64,000 bases of DNA from Burkholderia sp. WSM2230 (GTDB lineage: Bacteria; Pseudomonadota; Gammaproteobacteria; Burkholderiales; Burkholderiaceae): assembly GCF_000472445.1 (NCBI RefSeq), contig NZ_AXAJ01000009.1, forward strand, positions 62,291 through 126,290, read 5' to 3'. Both the position numbers and the translations under genes were made by a program. The notes beneath the pieces are model-generated. The model was not told where the DNA came from, made no database searches, and saw only the letters and a list, made by a program, of their open reading frames with translations. Positions 53,790 to 62,077 of this stretch are shown one piece after another (position 1 is the first letter of the stretch; the number at the start of each line of letters is the position of its first letter).

Positions 53790-54125
53790 GAAGTAGACCG
53801 ACTTCGGACCAGTCATCGGCTCACGCACACCACCCGCTTGCGACGAGCCGCTCGTCGTGCCGCCGTAGCCGCTCGTGTCGGCGACCGGCAACTGCGTTTC
53901 TGCGACTGCGGGGTTTTGCGCCTGCACGCGGCGTTCGGCGGCCTGGATGTCGGCCGGATAGTTCGGGTCGTTGCTGACAGCCGGGTTATAGCCCGCTTGT
54001 TCCAACTGGATCAGTTCGTTGCGCACTTCGGCGCGCGTGACCGGTTGCTGGCTCGACTGCGCAAACGAGGCGACCGGAGCGGCGAGAACGGCTGCAATGG
54101 CGACTGCCTTGATAAGCGATTTCAT
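53781..54125 (-). CDS. secreted DUF4148-family protein
   Basis: Predicted 114-residue protein with a clear signal peptide (LIKAVAIAAVLAAPVASFAQ, cleavage near residue 23) and the DUF4148 core VTRAEVRNELIQLEQAGYNP followed by YPADIQAAERRV. The family is abundant in Burkholderiaceae and its role is unknown. ATG 54125 has a GGAGGT ribosome site. A terminator lies downstream. Confidence 0.87.
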   Translation of the reverse strand: MKSLIKAVAIAAVLAAPVASFAQSSQQPVTRAEVRNELIQLEQAGYNPAVSNDPNYPADIQAAERRVQAQNPAVAETQLPVADTSGYGGTTSGSSQAGGVREPMTGPKSVYFGN

Positions 54126-54402
54126 GATTATTACCTCCAGACTGGTTTTATTTGCCGCGCTTGCCACACCATGTGGAAGCGACTGGTTTCAGTCTAGTCA
54201 CCGGCAGACCAAGGGAAAACCCCTATTTGTGAGATTCATAATTGTCGCAGTTGAAAAAGTGCGAGGAAATTGCCGGTGGCGGATGCAGCGCGCATCATCG
54301 CCGTAAATATTGGGCGCTGCGCAACGGATGATGTGCGGCTTCCGCGACGAAACGCTCCTGAGCTGCCAGCAGCGCCAACCGCTGGCTTAGGCGGCGCGGC
54401 GC

Positions 54403-55050
54403 TCAAATTTGCGAGCCGTCGCCCAGGTCCGCATGCGGGGCAACGAGCAGCTTGCGAGGTCCGCTCACGAACGCGCTGCCAGGCTCAAAAAAGCGCAGCG
54501 GACGATGCATCTCGCGAGACAGGCCTATGCGCGTGGTCACGCCGACGGGCGCATCGCCCTTCTCTATCACGCCGATCCACAACTGCCGGCCCGTGCAAAG
54601 ATCGTAGCCGTCGAACGACGGACCGATGCCCAGCGCCACGGTCAGGCGCCCCGGCCCGCGCGCGAGATCGCGCAGCGGCACGCCCGGGCGGCGTGCCTCC
54701 ATGAGCGGCAGGCCTTCGAGCGGCTCGACCGCGCGAATGAGGACGCCGGCGCCCACGTCCTCCGCTTCCGCGGACATGTTGAGCATGTACGAGACCCCGT
54801 AGGTCAGTCTCACATACGCATGGCCTGGCGCGAGGAACAACGAGCCGTTGTAGTGGCGGCGTCCAATGAAAGCATGACTCGTCGAATCGCCTACCGGATA
54901 CGCCTCGGTCTCGACGATACGGCCGCTCATGCGCCCTTCCGGCGCGTCGTGAACAAGGTATTTGCCGATCATGAAACGCGCGAGTTCCGCCGCGCCGACG
55001 GGCAAATCGTCACGCGACAAGGGGATGATGCGAAGCTGCGGTTTGCGCAT
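54403..55050 (-). CDS. 3-methyladenine DNA glycosylase (AAG/MPG family)
   Basis: Predicted 215-residue base-excision enzyme of the mammalian AAG type. The catalytic Glu lies in RIVETEAY, the intercalating region in RHYNGSLFLAPGHAYVRLTYG, and ARGPGRLTVALGI is a further signature. It removes alkylated purines from DNA. Length is normal for bacterial members. No operon partner is visible. Confidence 0.9.
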   Translation of the reverse strand: MRKPQLRIIPLSRDDLPVGAAELARFMIGKYLVHDAPEGRMSGRIVETEAYPVGDSTSHAFIGRRHYNGSLFLAPGHAYVRLTYGVSYMLNMSAEAEDVGAGVLIRAVEPLEGLPLMEARRPGVPLRDLARGPGRLTVALGIGPSFDGYDLCTGRQLWIGVIEKGDAPVGVTTRIGLSREMHRPLRFFEPGSAFVSGPRKLLVAPHADLGDGSQI

Positions 55051-55458
55051 GCGTTGGGCCTTTGTTTGTGCGTGGGTTTGTCCATTGGTTTGTGCGTCGG
55101 CCTATGCCTTGGCTGGTCCATCCGTCGCAAGCGCGAGGCCGCGCCTGTGTTACGGGAGCGCCAGGCCATGCGGCGAAGCATTGCCGCCTATCGGCACGAC
55201 CGTTGTAGCGAAGCCTCATTTCCTGGCACCGCCGATCTCATTCTGGAACTAATTGGAGTATCGTGTCCTTCCGGCCCGCAGCAAGCTCCCGGCGGGCAGC
55301 GTGGGCCTGGGCCCGCCAGCAGCCTCGGTGAACCTGTCAGCCTGAAGCATTCGCAAGACCCGCAGCAACGTCCTTCGCGTTCCATCCCGCTGTACCTGTA
55401 GTGCAAGCATACGGTTCCCGCCCGGGAACCAGCCAATTCACGACAAGGAGAAACTCGC
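55051..55458. other. intergenic region with TTTGT-rich low-complexity tract
   Basis: About 400 bases between the glycosylase and BON genes. A low-complexity stretch of alternating TTTGT and GTGCGT words lies at 55060-55110. A long open frame across it is the antisense shadow of the glycosylase gene. I see no gene or strong motif; promoters for both neighbours probably lie here. Confidence 0.4.
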
Positions 55459-55821
55459 ATGAAAGCATCCACGGCAATGAAGATGGTCGGCGGCGCGCTG
55501 ATCGTACTGGCCTCGCTCAACGCATCCGCGCAAAGCAGCGACGCGGCGGCCACACCGGCAGCGGCGGCATCGTCGGCGGCAACGGGCAAGCAGGCCAAGG
55601 CTGCCAACCGTGCGCTCGGTCGCAAGGTCCGCAGCGCGCTCGCCAGGACCAAGGGCCTGAGCGTCGCCAACATCAACGTGCGTGCACGCGGCGGCGCGGT
55701 GACGCTGGCCGGCACGGTACCGGAACAGTCGCAAATCGACGTCGCGACGCAAGCGGCGCAAGGCGTGGCAGGTGTGACGTCGGTCAAGAACGCTTTGACG
55801 GTTCGTGCGGTCGGGCAGTAA
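55459..55821 (+). CDS. periplasmic BON-domain protein
   Basis: Predicted 120-residue protein. A signal peptide (MVGGALIVLASLNASAQ) is followed by an Ala-rich linker and one BON domain from about residue 50 (ALGRKVRSALARTKGLSVANINVRAR, then GAVTLAGTVPEQSQ and VTSVKNAL). BON domains bind membranes or stabilise the envelope under osmotic stress (OsmY-like). The start follows AAGGAG. An inverted repeat lies just after the stop. Confidence 0.85.
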   Translation: MKASTAMKMVGGALIVLASLNASAQSSDAAATPAAAASSAATGKQAKAANRALGRKVRSALARTKGLSVANINVRARGGAVTLAGTVPEQSQIDVATQAAQGVAGVTSVKNALTVRAVGQ

Positions 55822-55829
55822 CGGGTAAA

Positions 55830-55852
55830 GCCGGCGCCGTCATGGCGCCGGC
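55830..55852 (+). terminator. perfect 9-bp hairpin after the BON gene
   Basis: GCCGGCGCC and GGCGCCGGC flank a five-base loop (GTCAT) nine bases past the BON stop. The stem is strong but there is no T tract, so it may attenuate, protect the 3' end or act as a rho-dependent element instead of an intrinsic terminator. Confidence 0.5.
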
Positions 55853-55997
55853 AATATCGCAAGCGGGCGCCGCGATGTCCCGTTGCAAGGGCGTCGGTGT
55901 GTCCAGCGCATGCGAGGGCCTGAAGCGCATCGTCAGTCCCGTTCCAGATTCCAGGCTCGTCGCATCATCCAGAACAGGCACCAGACAAAGGAAGCCG

Positions 55998-57080
55998 ATG
56001 ACCACGCCCACGACCATCTTGCCCCGCTGGACTCTGGCCGTGCCGGTCGTCGCGTGGATCGTGCTGGCTGCGGCCTACGTGCTGCCAGGCAATGGGCTAC
56101 TGCTCGCGCTGGTGGGCATCGCGCTGTGCTCGGCGGTATTCGCGGCCGTGCATCACGCAGAAGTGGTTGCGCATCGCGTGGGTGAACCATTCGGCACGCT
56201 GGTGCTCGCGGTCGCCGTCACGGTGATCGAGGTCGCGCTGATCGTCTCGGTCATGCTGACCTCCGGTCCCGAGAAAGCCGGTCTCGCGCGCGACACGGTG
56301 TTCGCCGCCGTCATGATCGTCTGCAACGGCATTGTCGGACTGTGCCTGCTGGTGGGCGGCATTCGCCATCGCGAGCAGGATTTCCAGATTCGAGGCGCGG
56401 CTGCCGCCCTCGCCGTGCTCGCGTCCTTATCCGTGCTGACGCTCGTCATGCCTAACTACACGACGACCCATGCGGGTCCGGTGCTGTCCTCGTCGCAGCT
56501 GGCGTTCGCCGGGGTGTCGTCGCTGGTGCTGTACGGCGTGTTCGTCTTCGTGCAGACGGTTCGGCATCGCGACTACTTTCTCGCCGGCGTGCCCGACGAA
56601 GACGTGCATGCCGCGCCGCCAGGCGCCGCACTCGCGCTCACGAGCGGCGGCTTGCTGCTGGTGTGCCTTGTCGCCGTCGTACTGCTTGCCAAGCTGTTGT
56701 CGCCGGTGGTCGAAACAGCGGTTCAGAACGCGGGCGCGCCGCCGGCGGTGGTCGGCATTGTGATCGCCGCGCTGGTGCTGCTGCCGGAAGGCCTCGCCGC
56801 GGTGCGCGCGGCACGCGCCGACCGCTTGCAAAACAGCCTGAATCTCGCGCTCGGCTCGGCTCTCGCCAGTATCGGCCTCACCATTCCGACCGTGGCAGGC
56901 GTCTTTCTGGCGACCGGCCAACCGCTCGTGCTCGGCATCAACGGCAAGGAAACGGTGCTGCTTTTGCTGACGCTGCTGGTCGGCACGCTAACGCTCAGCA
57001 CCGGGCGCACGACGATCCTGCAGGGCGCCGTTCACCTGTCGCTGTTCGCCGCCTACCTCTTCCTCTCGTTCGCGCCCTGA
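55998..57080 (+). CDS. chaA: calcium/proton antiporter, ChaA-like
   Basis: Predicted 360-residue inner-membrane CaCA-superfamily protein with about 11 helices. The two signature repeats are visible: VAVTVIEVALIVSVML near residue 75 and IAALVLLPEGLAAVRAARAD near residue 255, each with the acidic residue of the ion site. The length matches ChaA. ATG 55998 has AAGGAAG upstream; a longer frame fused to upstream DNA is not coding-like. It likely exports Ca2+, Na+ or K+ for protons. Confidence 0.85.
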   Translation: MTTPTTILPRWTLAVPVVAWIVLAAAYVLPGNGLLLALVGIALCSAVFAAVHHAEVVAHRVGEPFGTLVLAVAVTVIEVALIVSVMLTSGPEKAGLARDTVFAAVMIVCNGIVGLCLLVGGIRHREQDFQIRGAAAALAVLASLSVLTLVMPNYTTTHAGPVLSSSQLAFAGVSSLVLYGVFVFVQTVRHRDYFLAGVPDEDVHAAPPGAALALTSGGLLLVCLVAVVLLAKLLSPVVETAVQNAGAPPAVVGIVIAALVLLPEGLAAVRAARADRLQNSLNLALGSALASIGLTIPTVAGVFLATGQPLVLGINGKETVLLLLTLLVGTLTLSTGRTTILQGAVHLSLFAAYLFLSFAP

Positions 57081-57111
57081 CGCGTTGCATTCGACGCGGG
57101 CTTGCGCGCGC

Positions 57112-58005
57112 CTACTCTTCCCAATGCGCCGCGATCCAGTCGCGAAACAGCTTCAGTTTCTGCTGATGCGCGACCGAATCCGGATACACGAAGTAATAGC
57201 GCCAACCCGTCTTGAGCACCGTATCGAAAGGCCGCACGAGACGCCGCGCGGCCACGTCTTCGTCGATCAATGCCAGATCGCTGATGGCCACGCCGAAGCC
57301 CTGCAACGCCGCATTGGTGGCCATGTCGAGCGTGTCGAAGCTCGGACCGTGTTCGGCGTCGATCGCGCGTGCGTGGGCCGGATCCGCTTCGGCCACTTTG
57401 GCGAGCCACATTTTCCAGTCGCGATGATCGCGAGTCGGATGCAGCAGCGTATGGCGCGCCAGATCGCCGAGCGCGGCGAGCGGCTTGTCCTTCAGCAGAT
57501 CGGGCGCGCACACCGGCGTGAGACGCTCCTCGAAGAGCGGCACCGCTTGCACGTCCGCTCCCGGCGACGAGCCATAAATGATTGCCGCATCGAACGGTTC
57601 GAGCTGGAAATCGACGTCGTGCTGCCACGTCGTCGTGATCTGCACATGCAGCTCGGGATACTCGGTCTGGAAGCGCATGATCTTCGGCAGCATCCAGCGC
57701 ATCACGCAGGTCGGCACCTTCAGCGCGAGGTCCGTGCGCTGCCGCGTGAGCCGCAGCGAAATCTCCTCGATGCGCGCAAAGCTTTCTTTCACCGCGGGCA
57801 GCAGCATTTCGCCCTCGGCGGTGAGCGTGAGCCCTTTCGCGTGACGCTTGAACAGCGGGAACTTGTAGTAGTCCTCGAGCGCGATGATCTGCCGGCTCAC
57901 CGCGCCTTGCGTGAGACACAGATGGTCGGCCGCGCGCGTGAAGCTGCGATGGCGCGCCACGGTTTCGAAAATCTGCAGCGCGTTGAGCGGCGGGAGACGT
58001 CGCAT
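57112..58005 (-). CDS. LysR-family regulator (GcvA-like)
   Basis: Predicted 297-residue regulator from ATG 58005 (RRLPPLNALQIFE); an in-frame ATG at 58032 adds nine residues. The winged helix carries the GcvA-like SFTRAADHLCLTQGAVSRQI. The effector domain follows with the LDMATNAALQGFGVAI block. It is divergent from an amino-acid ABC transporter operon and is the obvious candidate to control it. Confidence 0.87.
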   Translation of the reverse strand: MRRLPPLNALQIFETVARHRSFTRAADHLCLTQGAVSRQIIALEDYYKFPLFKRHAKGLTLTAEGEMLLPAVKESFARIEEISLRLTRQRTDLALKVPTCVMRWMLPKIMRFQTEYPELHVQITTTWQHDVDFQLEPFDAAIIYGSSPGADVQAVPLFEERLTPVCAPDLLKDKPLAALGDLARHTLLHPTRDHRDWKMWLAKVAEADPAHARAIDAEHGPSFDTLDMATNAALQGFGVAISDLALIDEDVAARRLVRPFDTVLKTGWRYYFVYPDSVAHQQKLKLFRDWIAAHWEE

Positions 58006-58340
58006 CGAAGTGTCCGGATAAGAAAAAGTCATTGAGGCGGCGCGACGGGCAGCCGGCCCCGGCACGCCTTCCAACCCGACAGGATACGCGATCGCGCCTG
58101 GCGCGACGCATTGCGGCCGACCCTGGCTACATGCGTGCGGCTCATACGTAAGAAGAAGCACCGCGCCGTTTGCCTCGCCGTTTGCCTCGCCCCGCCGCGG
58201 CCCGAGGCGATGCCGCGCGCATGAGCTTACGTCATGGCCTCCATGCGGATATTTCGTTTGTTGAGGGATTTTGGCAAACCTAGAGTCCACCTCATTCGTT
58301 CACCTCATTCCAATACGCGTTTTTCGACAGAGGACACACC
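58006..58340. promoter_or_regulatory. divergent promoter region between lysR and ABC operon
   Basis: About 335 bases, with the segment from 58240 to 58335 noticeably AT-richer than its surroundings. It should contain the LysR binding sites and the ABC-operon promoter. No T-N11-A box stood out enough to place. Confidence 0.4.
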
Positions 58341-59183
58341 ATGAACCAGCCCAAGCCCGCTCAATCGACATCGACATCGACGTCGACCGCTCGCCGCGCG
58401 TTCGCCACCCTCGCCGCGGCGCTCGCTCTCACCGCTGCTGGCGCGCTCAGCGCGTTTTCGCCGGCCGCCCATGCCGATGCGCTGGACAACATCGCCAAAA
58501 CCGGCACGGTGCGCATCGGCGTGTTCATGGACTATCCGCCGTTCGGCTCGATCGGTCCGGACATGAAGCCGATGGGCTACGACATCGACGTCGCCAATCT
58601 GATCGGCCGCGCGCTCAACGCCAAGGTGGAACTCGTGCAGGTGACGGGCGACAACCGCATGGCCTACCTGGCCGACCGCAAGGCCGACATGCTGCTGTCG
58701 GTCGGCCAGACGCCGGAACGCGAGAAGGTGATCGACTTTTCGAAACCCTACGCGCCCTACTATCTCGCCGTGTTCGGCCCGAAAGCATTGCCCGTGAAGA
58801 ACGCCGCCGACCTCGCTGGCAAGTCGATCTCGGTCGCGCGCGGCACGCTGGAAGACCTCAGCGTCACGAAGATCGCGCCGCCCACCGCGAACATCAAACG
58901 TTTCGACGATCCGAACGGAGCAATTTCGGCGTTTATTTCTGGTCAGGTACAGTTGATGGTCGTCGGCAACGACGTCGGCGCCACCATTCTCGCGCGTCAT
59001 CCCGCGAACGATCCCGAGCAGAAATTTTCCCTGTTCAGCTCGCCGGATCACGTCGGCCTGAACAAGAACGAGCCGCGTCTGAAGCAGAAAGTCGACGAAA
59101 CCATCGCCAAGGCTCGCAGCGACGGCACCATGAACGCGATCTCGCAGAAATGGCTGCGCGCGCCGCTGCCCGCCGACCTCTGA
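58341..59183 (+). CDS. ABC transporter substrate-binding protein (polar amino-acid family)
   Basis: Predicted 280-residue periplasmic binding protein (family 3). An N-terminal Ser/Thr-rich region and signal segment (FATLAAALALTAAGALSAF, cleaved around AHA) precede DNIAKTGTVRIGVFMDYPPFG and GYDIDVANLIGRAL. The late FDDPNGAISAFISGQVQLMV is typical. AGAGGA lies before the ATG. It begins an operon with two permeases. Confidence 0.88.
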   Translation: MNQPKPAQSTSTSTSTARRAFATLAAALALTAAGALSAFSPAAHADALDNIAKTGTVRIGVFMDYPPFGSIGPDMKPMGYDIDVANLIGRALNAKVELVQVTGDNRMAYLADRKADMLLSVGQTPEREKVIDFSKPYAPYYLAVFGPKALPVKNAADLAGKSISVARGTLEDLSVTKIAPPTANIKRFDDPNGAISAFISGQVQLMVVGNDVGATILARHPANDPEQKFSLFSSPDHVGLNKNEPRLKQKVDETIAKARSDGTMNAISQKWLRAPLPADL

Positions 59184-59224
59184 ATTTACGGTACGGAGAT
59201 TGACCTCACGATGAGCGCCAAGTC

Positions 59225-59971
59225 ATGACCTATGCGTTCGATTTCAGCGGCTTCGGCCTCTATGCGGGCATGCTCGCGCACGGCGTGGCCGTCACGCTCG
59301 CGCTCACGGCCGTCTCGACCTTGCTCGGCGGCCTTGTTGGCATTGCCGGCGCGGTCGTCGCGGTGGCCGGACCCGCATGGACACGCTGGGTCGTGGCGAG
59401 CTACGTGGAAGTGATCCGCAACACGCCGTTCATCGTGCAGCTCTTTTTCGTGTTCTTCGGCCTGCCGAGCCTGGGCATTCATATCGACGAGATACAGGCC
59501 GCGATTCTGGCGATGACGGTGAACCTCGGTGCCTACGCGATCGAGATCGTGCGCGCCGGCATCGATTCCATCCCGCGCGGCCAGGTTCAGGCGGCGCAGG
59601 CGCTGGGCCTGCATGGGCGCCAGGTGTTCCGCTACATCGTGCTGCCGCAGGCGCTTGCCAACGTGTTTCCCGCGCTGCTGAGCCAGGTGCTGATCGTGAT
59701 GCTCGGCTCCGCGGTCGTGTCGCAAATCTCGGTTCCCGATCTCACCTACGCGGCCAACTTCATCCAGTCGCGCAACTTCCGCTCATTCGAGAGCTACGTG
59801 ATCACCACCGCGACGTATCTGCTGCTGTCCATCGCATTGCGGCAAATCCTCAACCGGTTCGGACGCGGCCTGTTCGCCGGCCGCGCCGCGCGCGGCTCGG
59901 AAAGCGCGCCGCGCAACTGGCGCACCCGCCTGATGTGGCGCGGTCCCCGCACTCTGCCGACGGAGCGTTGA
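59225..59971 (+). CDS. amino-acid ABC transporter permease (HisM/GlnP type), first
   Basis: Predicted 248-residue permease with five or so helices. The EAA loop region reads SIPRGQVQAAQALGLHGRQVFRYIVLPQAL, and the N-terminal YVEVIRNTPFIVQLFFVFFGLP is characteristic of polar amino-acid systems. It lies 41 nt after the binding-protein gene and 2 nt before the second permease. Confidence 0.9.
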   Translation: MTYAFDFSGFGLYAGMLAHGVAVTLALTAVSTLLGGLVGIAGAVVAVAGPAWTRWVVASYVEVIRNTPFIVQLFFVFFGLPSLGIHIDEIQAAILAMTVNLGAYAIEIVRAGIDSIPRGQVQAAQALGLHGRQVFRYIVLPQALANVFPALLSQVLIVMLGSAVVSQISVPDLTYAANFIQSRNFRSFESYVITTATYLLLSIALRQILNRFGRGLFAGRAARGSESAPRNWRTRLMWRGPRTLPTER

Positions 59972-59973
59972 TC

Positions 59974-60630
59974 ATGGTCGAATTCACACTCTGGGACATC
60001 GCCCGCAATCTGCTGCTGGCCGCGCGCTGGACAGTGCTGCTCTCGCTGATCGCTTTCGTCGGCGGCGGCCTCGTGGGCCTCATTCTGCTCGCGATGCGCG
60101 TGTCGCCGATTGCGTGGTTGCGCCGCATCGTCGTGCTCTATGTGGAAGTGTTTCAGGGCACGCCGCTGCTGATGCAACTCTTTCTGGCGTTTTTCGGATT
60201 GCCGCTGGTGGGCGTGGACGTGTCGCCGTGGGTCGCGGCGACTGTCACGTTGACGCTTTATACGAGCGCATATCTGGTCGACATCTGGCGCGGCTGCGTG
60301 GAGGCCGTGCCGCGCGGTCAATGGGCCGCGGGCGCGAGTCTCGGCATGACGTTCGGCCAGCAGCTGCGCTATATCGTCTGGCCGCAGGCACTGAAAATCG
60401 CCGTCGCGCCGACGGTCGGCTTTCTCGTGCAGGTGGTCAAAAGCACGGCGCTTGCGTCGATCATCGGCTTCACGGAATTGACGAAGACCGGCACGATGAT
60501 CACCAACGCCGCGTTCCGCCCGTTCCCGATCTACGGCATGGTCGCAATGATCTACTTCGCGATGTGCTTCCCGCTGACGTGGTATGCGCGAATACTGGAA
60601 AAGCGCAACAAGGTGGGCCAGCATCGTTAG
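59974..60630 (+). CDS. amino-acid ABC transporter permease, second
   Basis: Predicted 218-residue permease pairing with the preceding one. Visible are YVEVFQGTPLLMQLFLAFFGLP and the EAA loop VPRGQWAAGASLGMTFGQQLRYIVWPQA. A GGAG site lies in the 3' end of the previous gene. A strong terminator follows, and no ATP-binding protein gene is present, so the ATPase must be supplied from elsewhere. Confidence 0.9.
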   Translation: MVEFTLWDIARNLLLAARWTVLLSLIAFVGGGLVGLILLAMRVSPIAWLRRIVVLYVEVFQGTPLLMQLFLAFFGLPLVGVDVSPWVAATVTLTLYTSAYLVDIWRGCVEAVPRGQWAAGASLGMTFGQQLRYIVWPQALKIAVAPTVGFLVQVVKSTALASIIGFTELTKTGTMITNAAFRPFPIYGMVAMIYFAMCFPLTWYARILEKRNKVGQHR

Positions 60631-60675
60631 CGGCCGCCGCAGTGGCATGAGCGTCAGCTCGTGCTTTGCGAAATG

Positions 60676-60716
60676 AAAAAGCGTCAACCGCCGCAAGACG
60701 GTTGACGCTTTTTTCT
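60676..60716. terminator. bidirectional rho-independent terminator
   Basis: A perfect 10-bp stem GCGTCAACCG/CGGTTGACGC (60681-60690 and 60699-60708) with an 8-base loop is flanked by five A and six T. It sits between the convergent second permease and cytochrome c genes and can terminate both. Confidence 0.9.
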
Positions 60717-60741
60717 TGTGTCGCTGGTCGACGATCTGCTG

Positions 60742-62064
60742 CTAACGCGCGGCTTGCGTCGACTTGCGCAGCTTCGCGACGTCGGCGGCCGTCACTGCCG
60801 GCGCGCCGTTGTTCCAACCGGCGCGCACGAAAGTCAGCACGTCGGCGATCTGCTGATCGTTCAGCACCGGCGCGTACTTAGGCATTGGATACGGCGCGGG
60901 AATACCGCCGATCACGAGATCTTCGGTGCCGTTCAGCGTCACGTTGATGAGCGACGACGCGTCTTTCTCCAGCACGTTCGGATTGCCCGCCAGCGGCGCG
61001 AGCATCGGCGCGAAGCCGCGTCCGTCGACGCCATGGCAATGCATGCAGTACGCGGTGTAGACGCGCGCGCCGGCATCGTTCGCGGGACGGTTGAGCGACA
61101 CCTTCGTCGCTTGCGGATCGTACGTGTAAGGCGGCGCGCCATTGCCGCCCGCCGGCGGCAGTGACTTCAAATACATCGTCATCGCCGCGATGTCGGCATC
61201 GTTCAGAGCCTGCGTGCTGTTGTTGATCACGCTCGTCATCGAGCCGAATGCGGACGCGTGCCGATTCGCGCCGGTCTTCAGGAATACCTGCAAGTCCTGA
61301 TCGTTCCAGCGCCCCAAGCCGACGTTATGCTCGCCGGTCAGGTTGGTCGCGAACCAGCCGTCGAGCAGGCTGCCGGTGAGAAACGCGCTGCCGCTTTCGT
61401 CGAGCGCCTTCTCCTCGAACGCAATGCCGCGCGGCGTATGGCACGAGCCACAATGCCCGAGTCCCTGGATCAGATAGGCGCCGCGATTCCACGCAACGTC
61501 TTTGCCCGGCTTGTTCTGATACACGCCCTTCTCAAGGAACACCATGTTCCAGAGCTTGAGCGGCCAGCGCATGTTCATCGGCCACTTGATGTCCGGCTCG
61601 CGATTGGCCTGCTGAACCGGCGCGACGCCGTTCATGAAGAACGCGTAGAGCGCTTTCATGTCGTCGTCATTGACCTTTGCATACGACGGATACGGCATGG
61701 CCGGATACAGGTTGTGCCCGTCTTTCGCGACGCCTTCGCGCATGGCGCGCGCGAAGTCCTGTTCCGTGTAACTGCCGATGCCGGTTTGCGGGTCCGGCGT
61801 GATGTTGGTCGTATAGATCTGGCCCATCGGCGTGTTCATCGGCAGGCCGCCCGCGAACGGCTTGCCTTTCGGGGCGGTGTGACACGCCACGCAGTCGCCC
61901 GCCTTCGCGAGGTAAGCGCCGCGCTGCACGAGCGCGGGGTCCGCTGCCGCTGCCGTGGCCGCCGCTGTTGCCGCCGCTGTTGCCGCTGTCGCCGTCGCTG
62001 CCTGCATCAGCAAAGGCAGCGCGACGCTGAGCGCCGCGCCGAAACCCTTCAGTGTGCTTTTCAT
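60742..62064 (-). CDS. tri-haem cytochrome c, dehydrogenase subunit type
   Basis: Predicted 440-residue exported cytochrome. A signal peptide with a low-complexity Ala/Thr run is followed by three CxxCH haem sites: CVACH near residue 57, CGSCH near 203 and CMHCH near 339. The layout is that of the cytochrome subunit of membrane-bound alcohol or aldehyde dehydrogenases. It is 13 nt downstream of a molybdopterin oxidoreductase gene and probably takes its electrons to the respiratory chain in the periplasm. Confidence 0.88.
   Translation of the reverse strand: MKSTLKGFGAALSVALPLLMQAATATAATAAATAAATAAAADPALVQRGAYLAKAGDCVACHTAPKGKPFAGGLPMNTPMGQIYTTNITPDPQTGIGSYTEQDFARAMREGVAKDGHNLYPAMPYPSYAKVNDDDMKALYAFFMNGVAPVQQANREPDIKWPMNMRWPLKLWNMVFLEKGVYQNKPGKDVAWNRGAYLIQGLGHCGSCHTPRGIAFEEKALDESGSAFLTGSLLDGWFATNLTGEHNVGLGRWNDQDLQVFLKTGANRHASAFGSMTSVINNSTQALNDADIAAMTMYLKSLPPAGGNGAPPYTYDPQATKVSLNRPANDAGARVYTAYCMHCHGVDGRGFAPMLAPLAGNPNVLEKDASSLINVTLNGTEDLVIGGIPAPYPMPKYAPVLNDQQIADVLTFVRAGWNNGAPAVTAADVAKLRKSTQAAR
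61938..62010 (-). repeat. GCC/GCT-rich short tandem repeats coding an Ala/Thr tract
   Basis: A run of near-repeats of GCAACAGCGGCG-like units on the minus strand encodes alternating Ala and Thr at the end of the cytochrome signal peptide. It is slippage-prone and its length may vary between strains. Confidence 0.6.
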
Positions 62065-62077
62065 ATCGGGGCTCCCG

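Noticed and set aside
55060..55110. TTTGT/GTGCGT repeats as a possible CRISPR or satellite
   Set aside because: The units are short and irregular, with no spacer structure; this is only low complexity.
54409..55401. A 330-codon plus-strand frame upstream of the BON gene
   Set aside because: It is antisense to the 3-methyladenine glycosylase gene and not protein-like.
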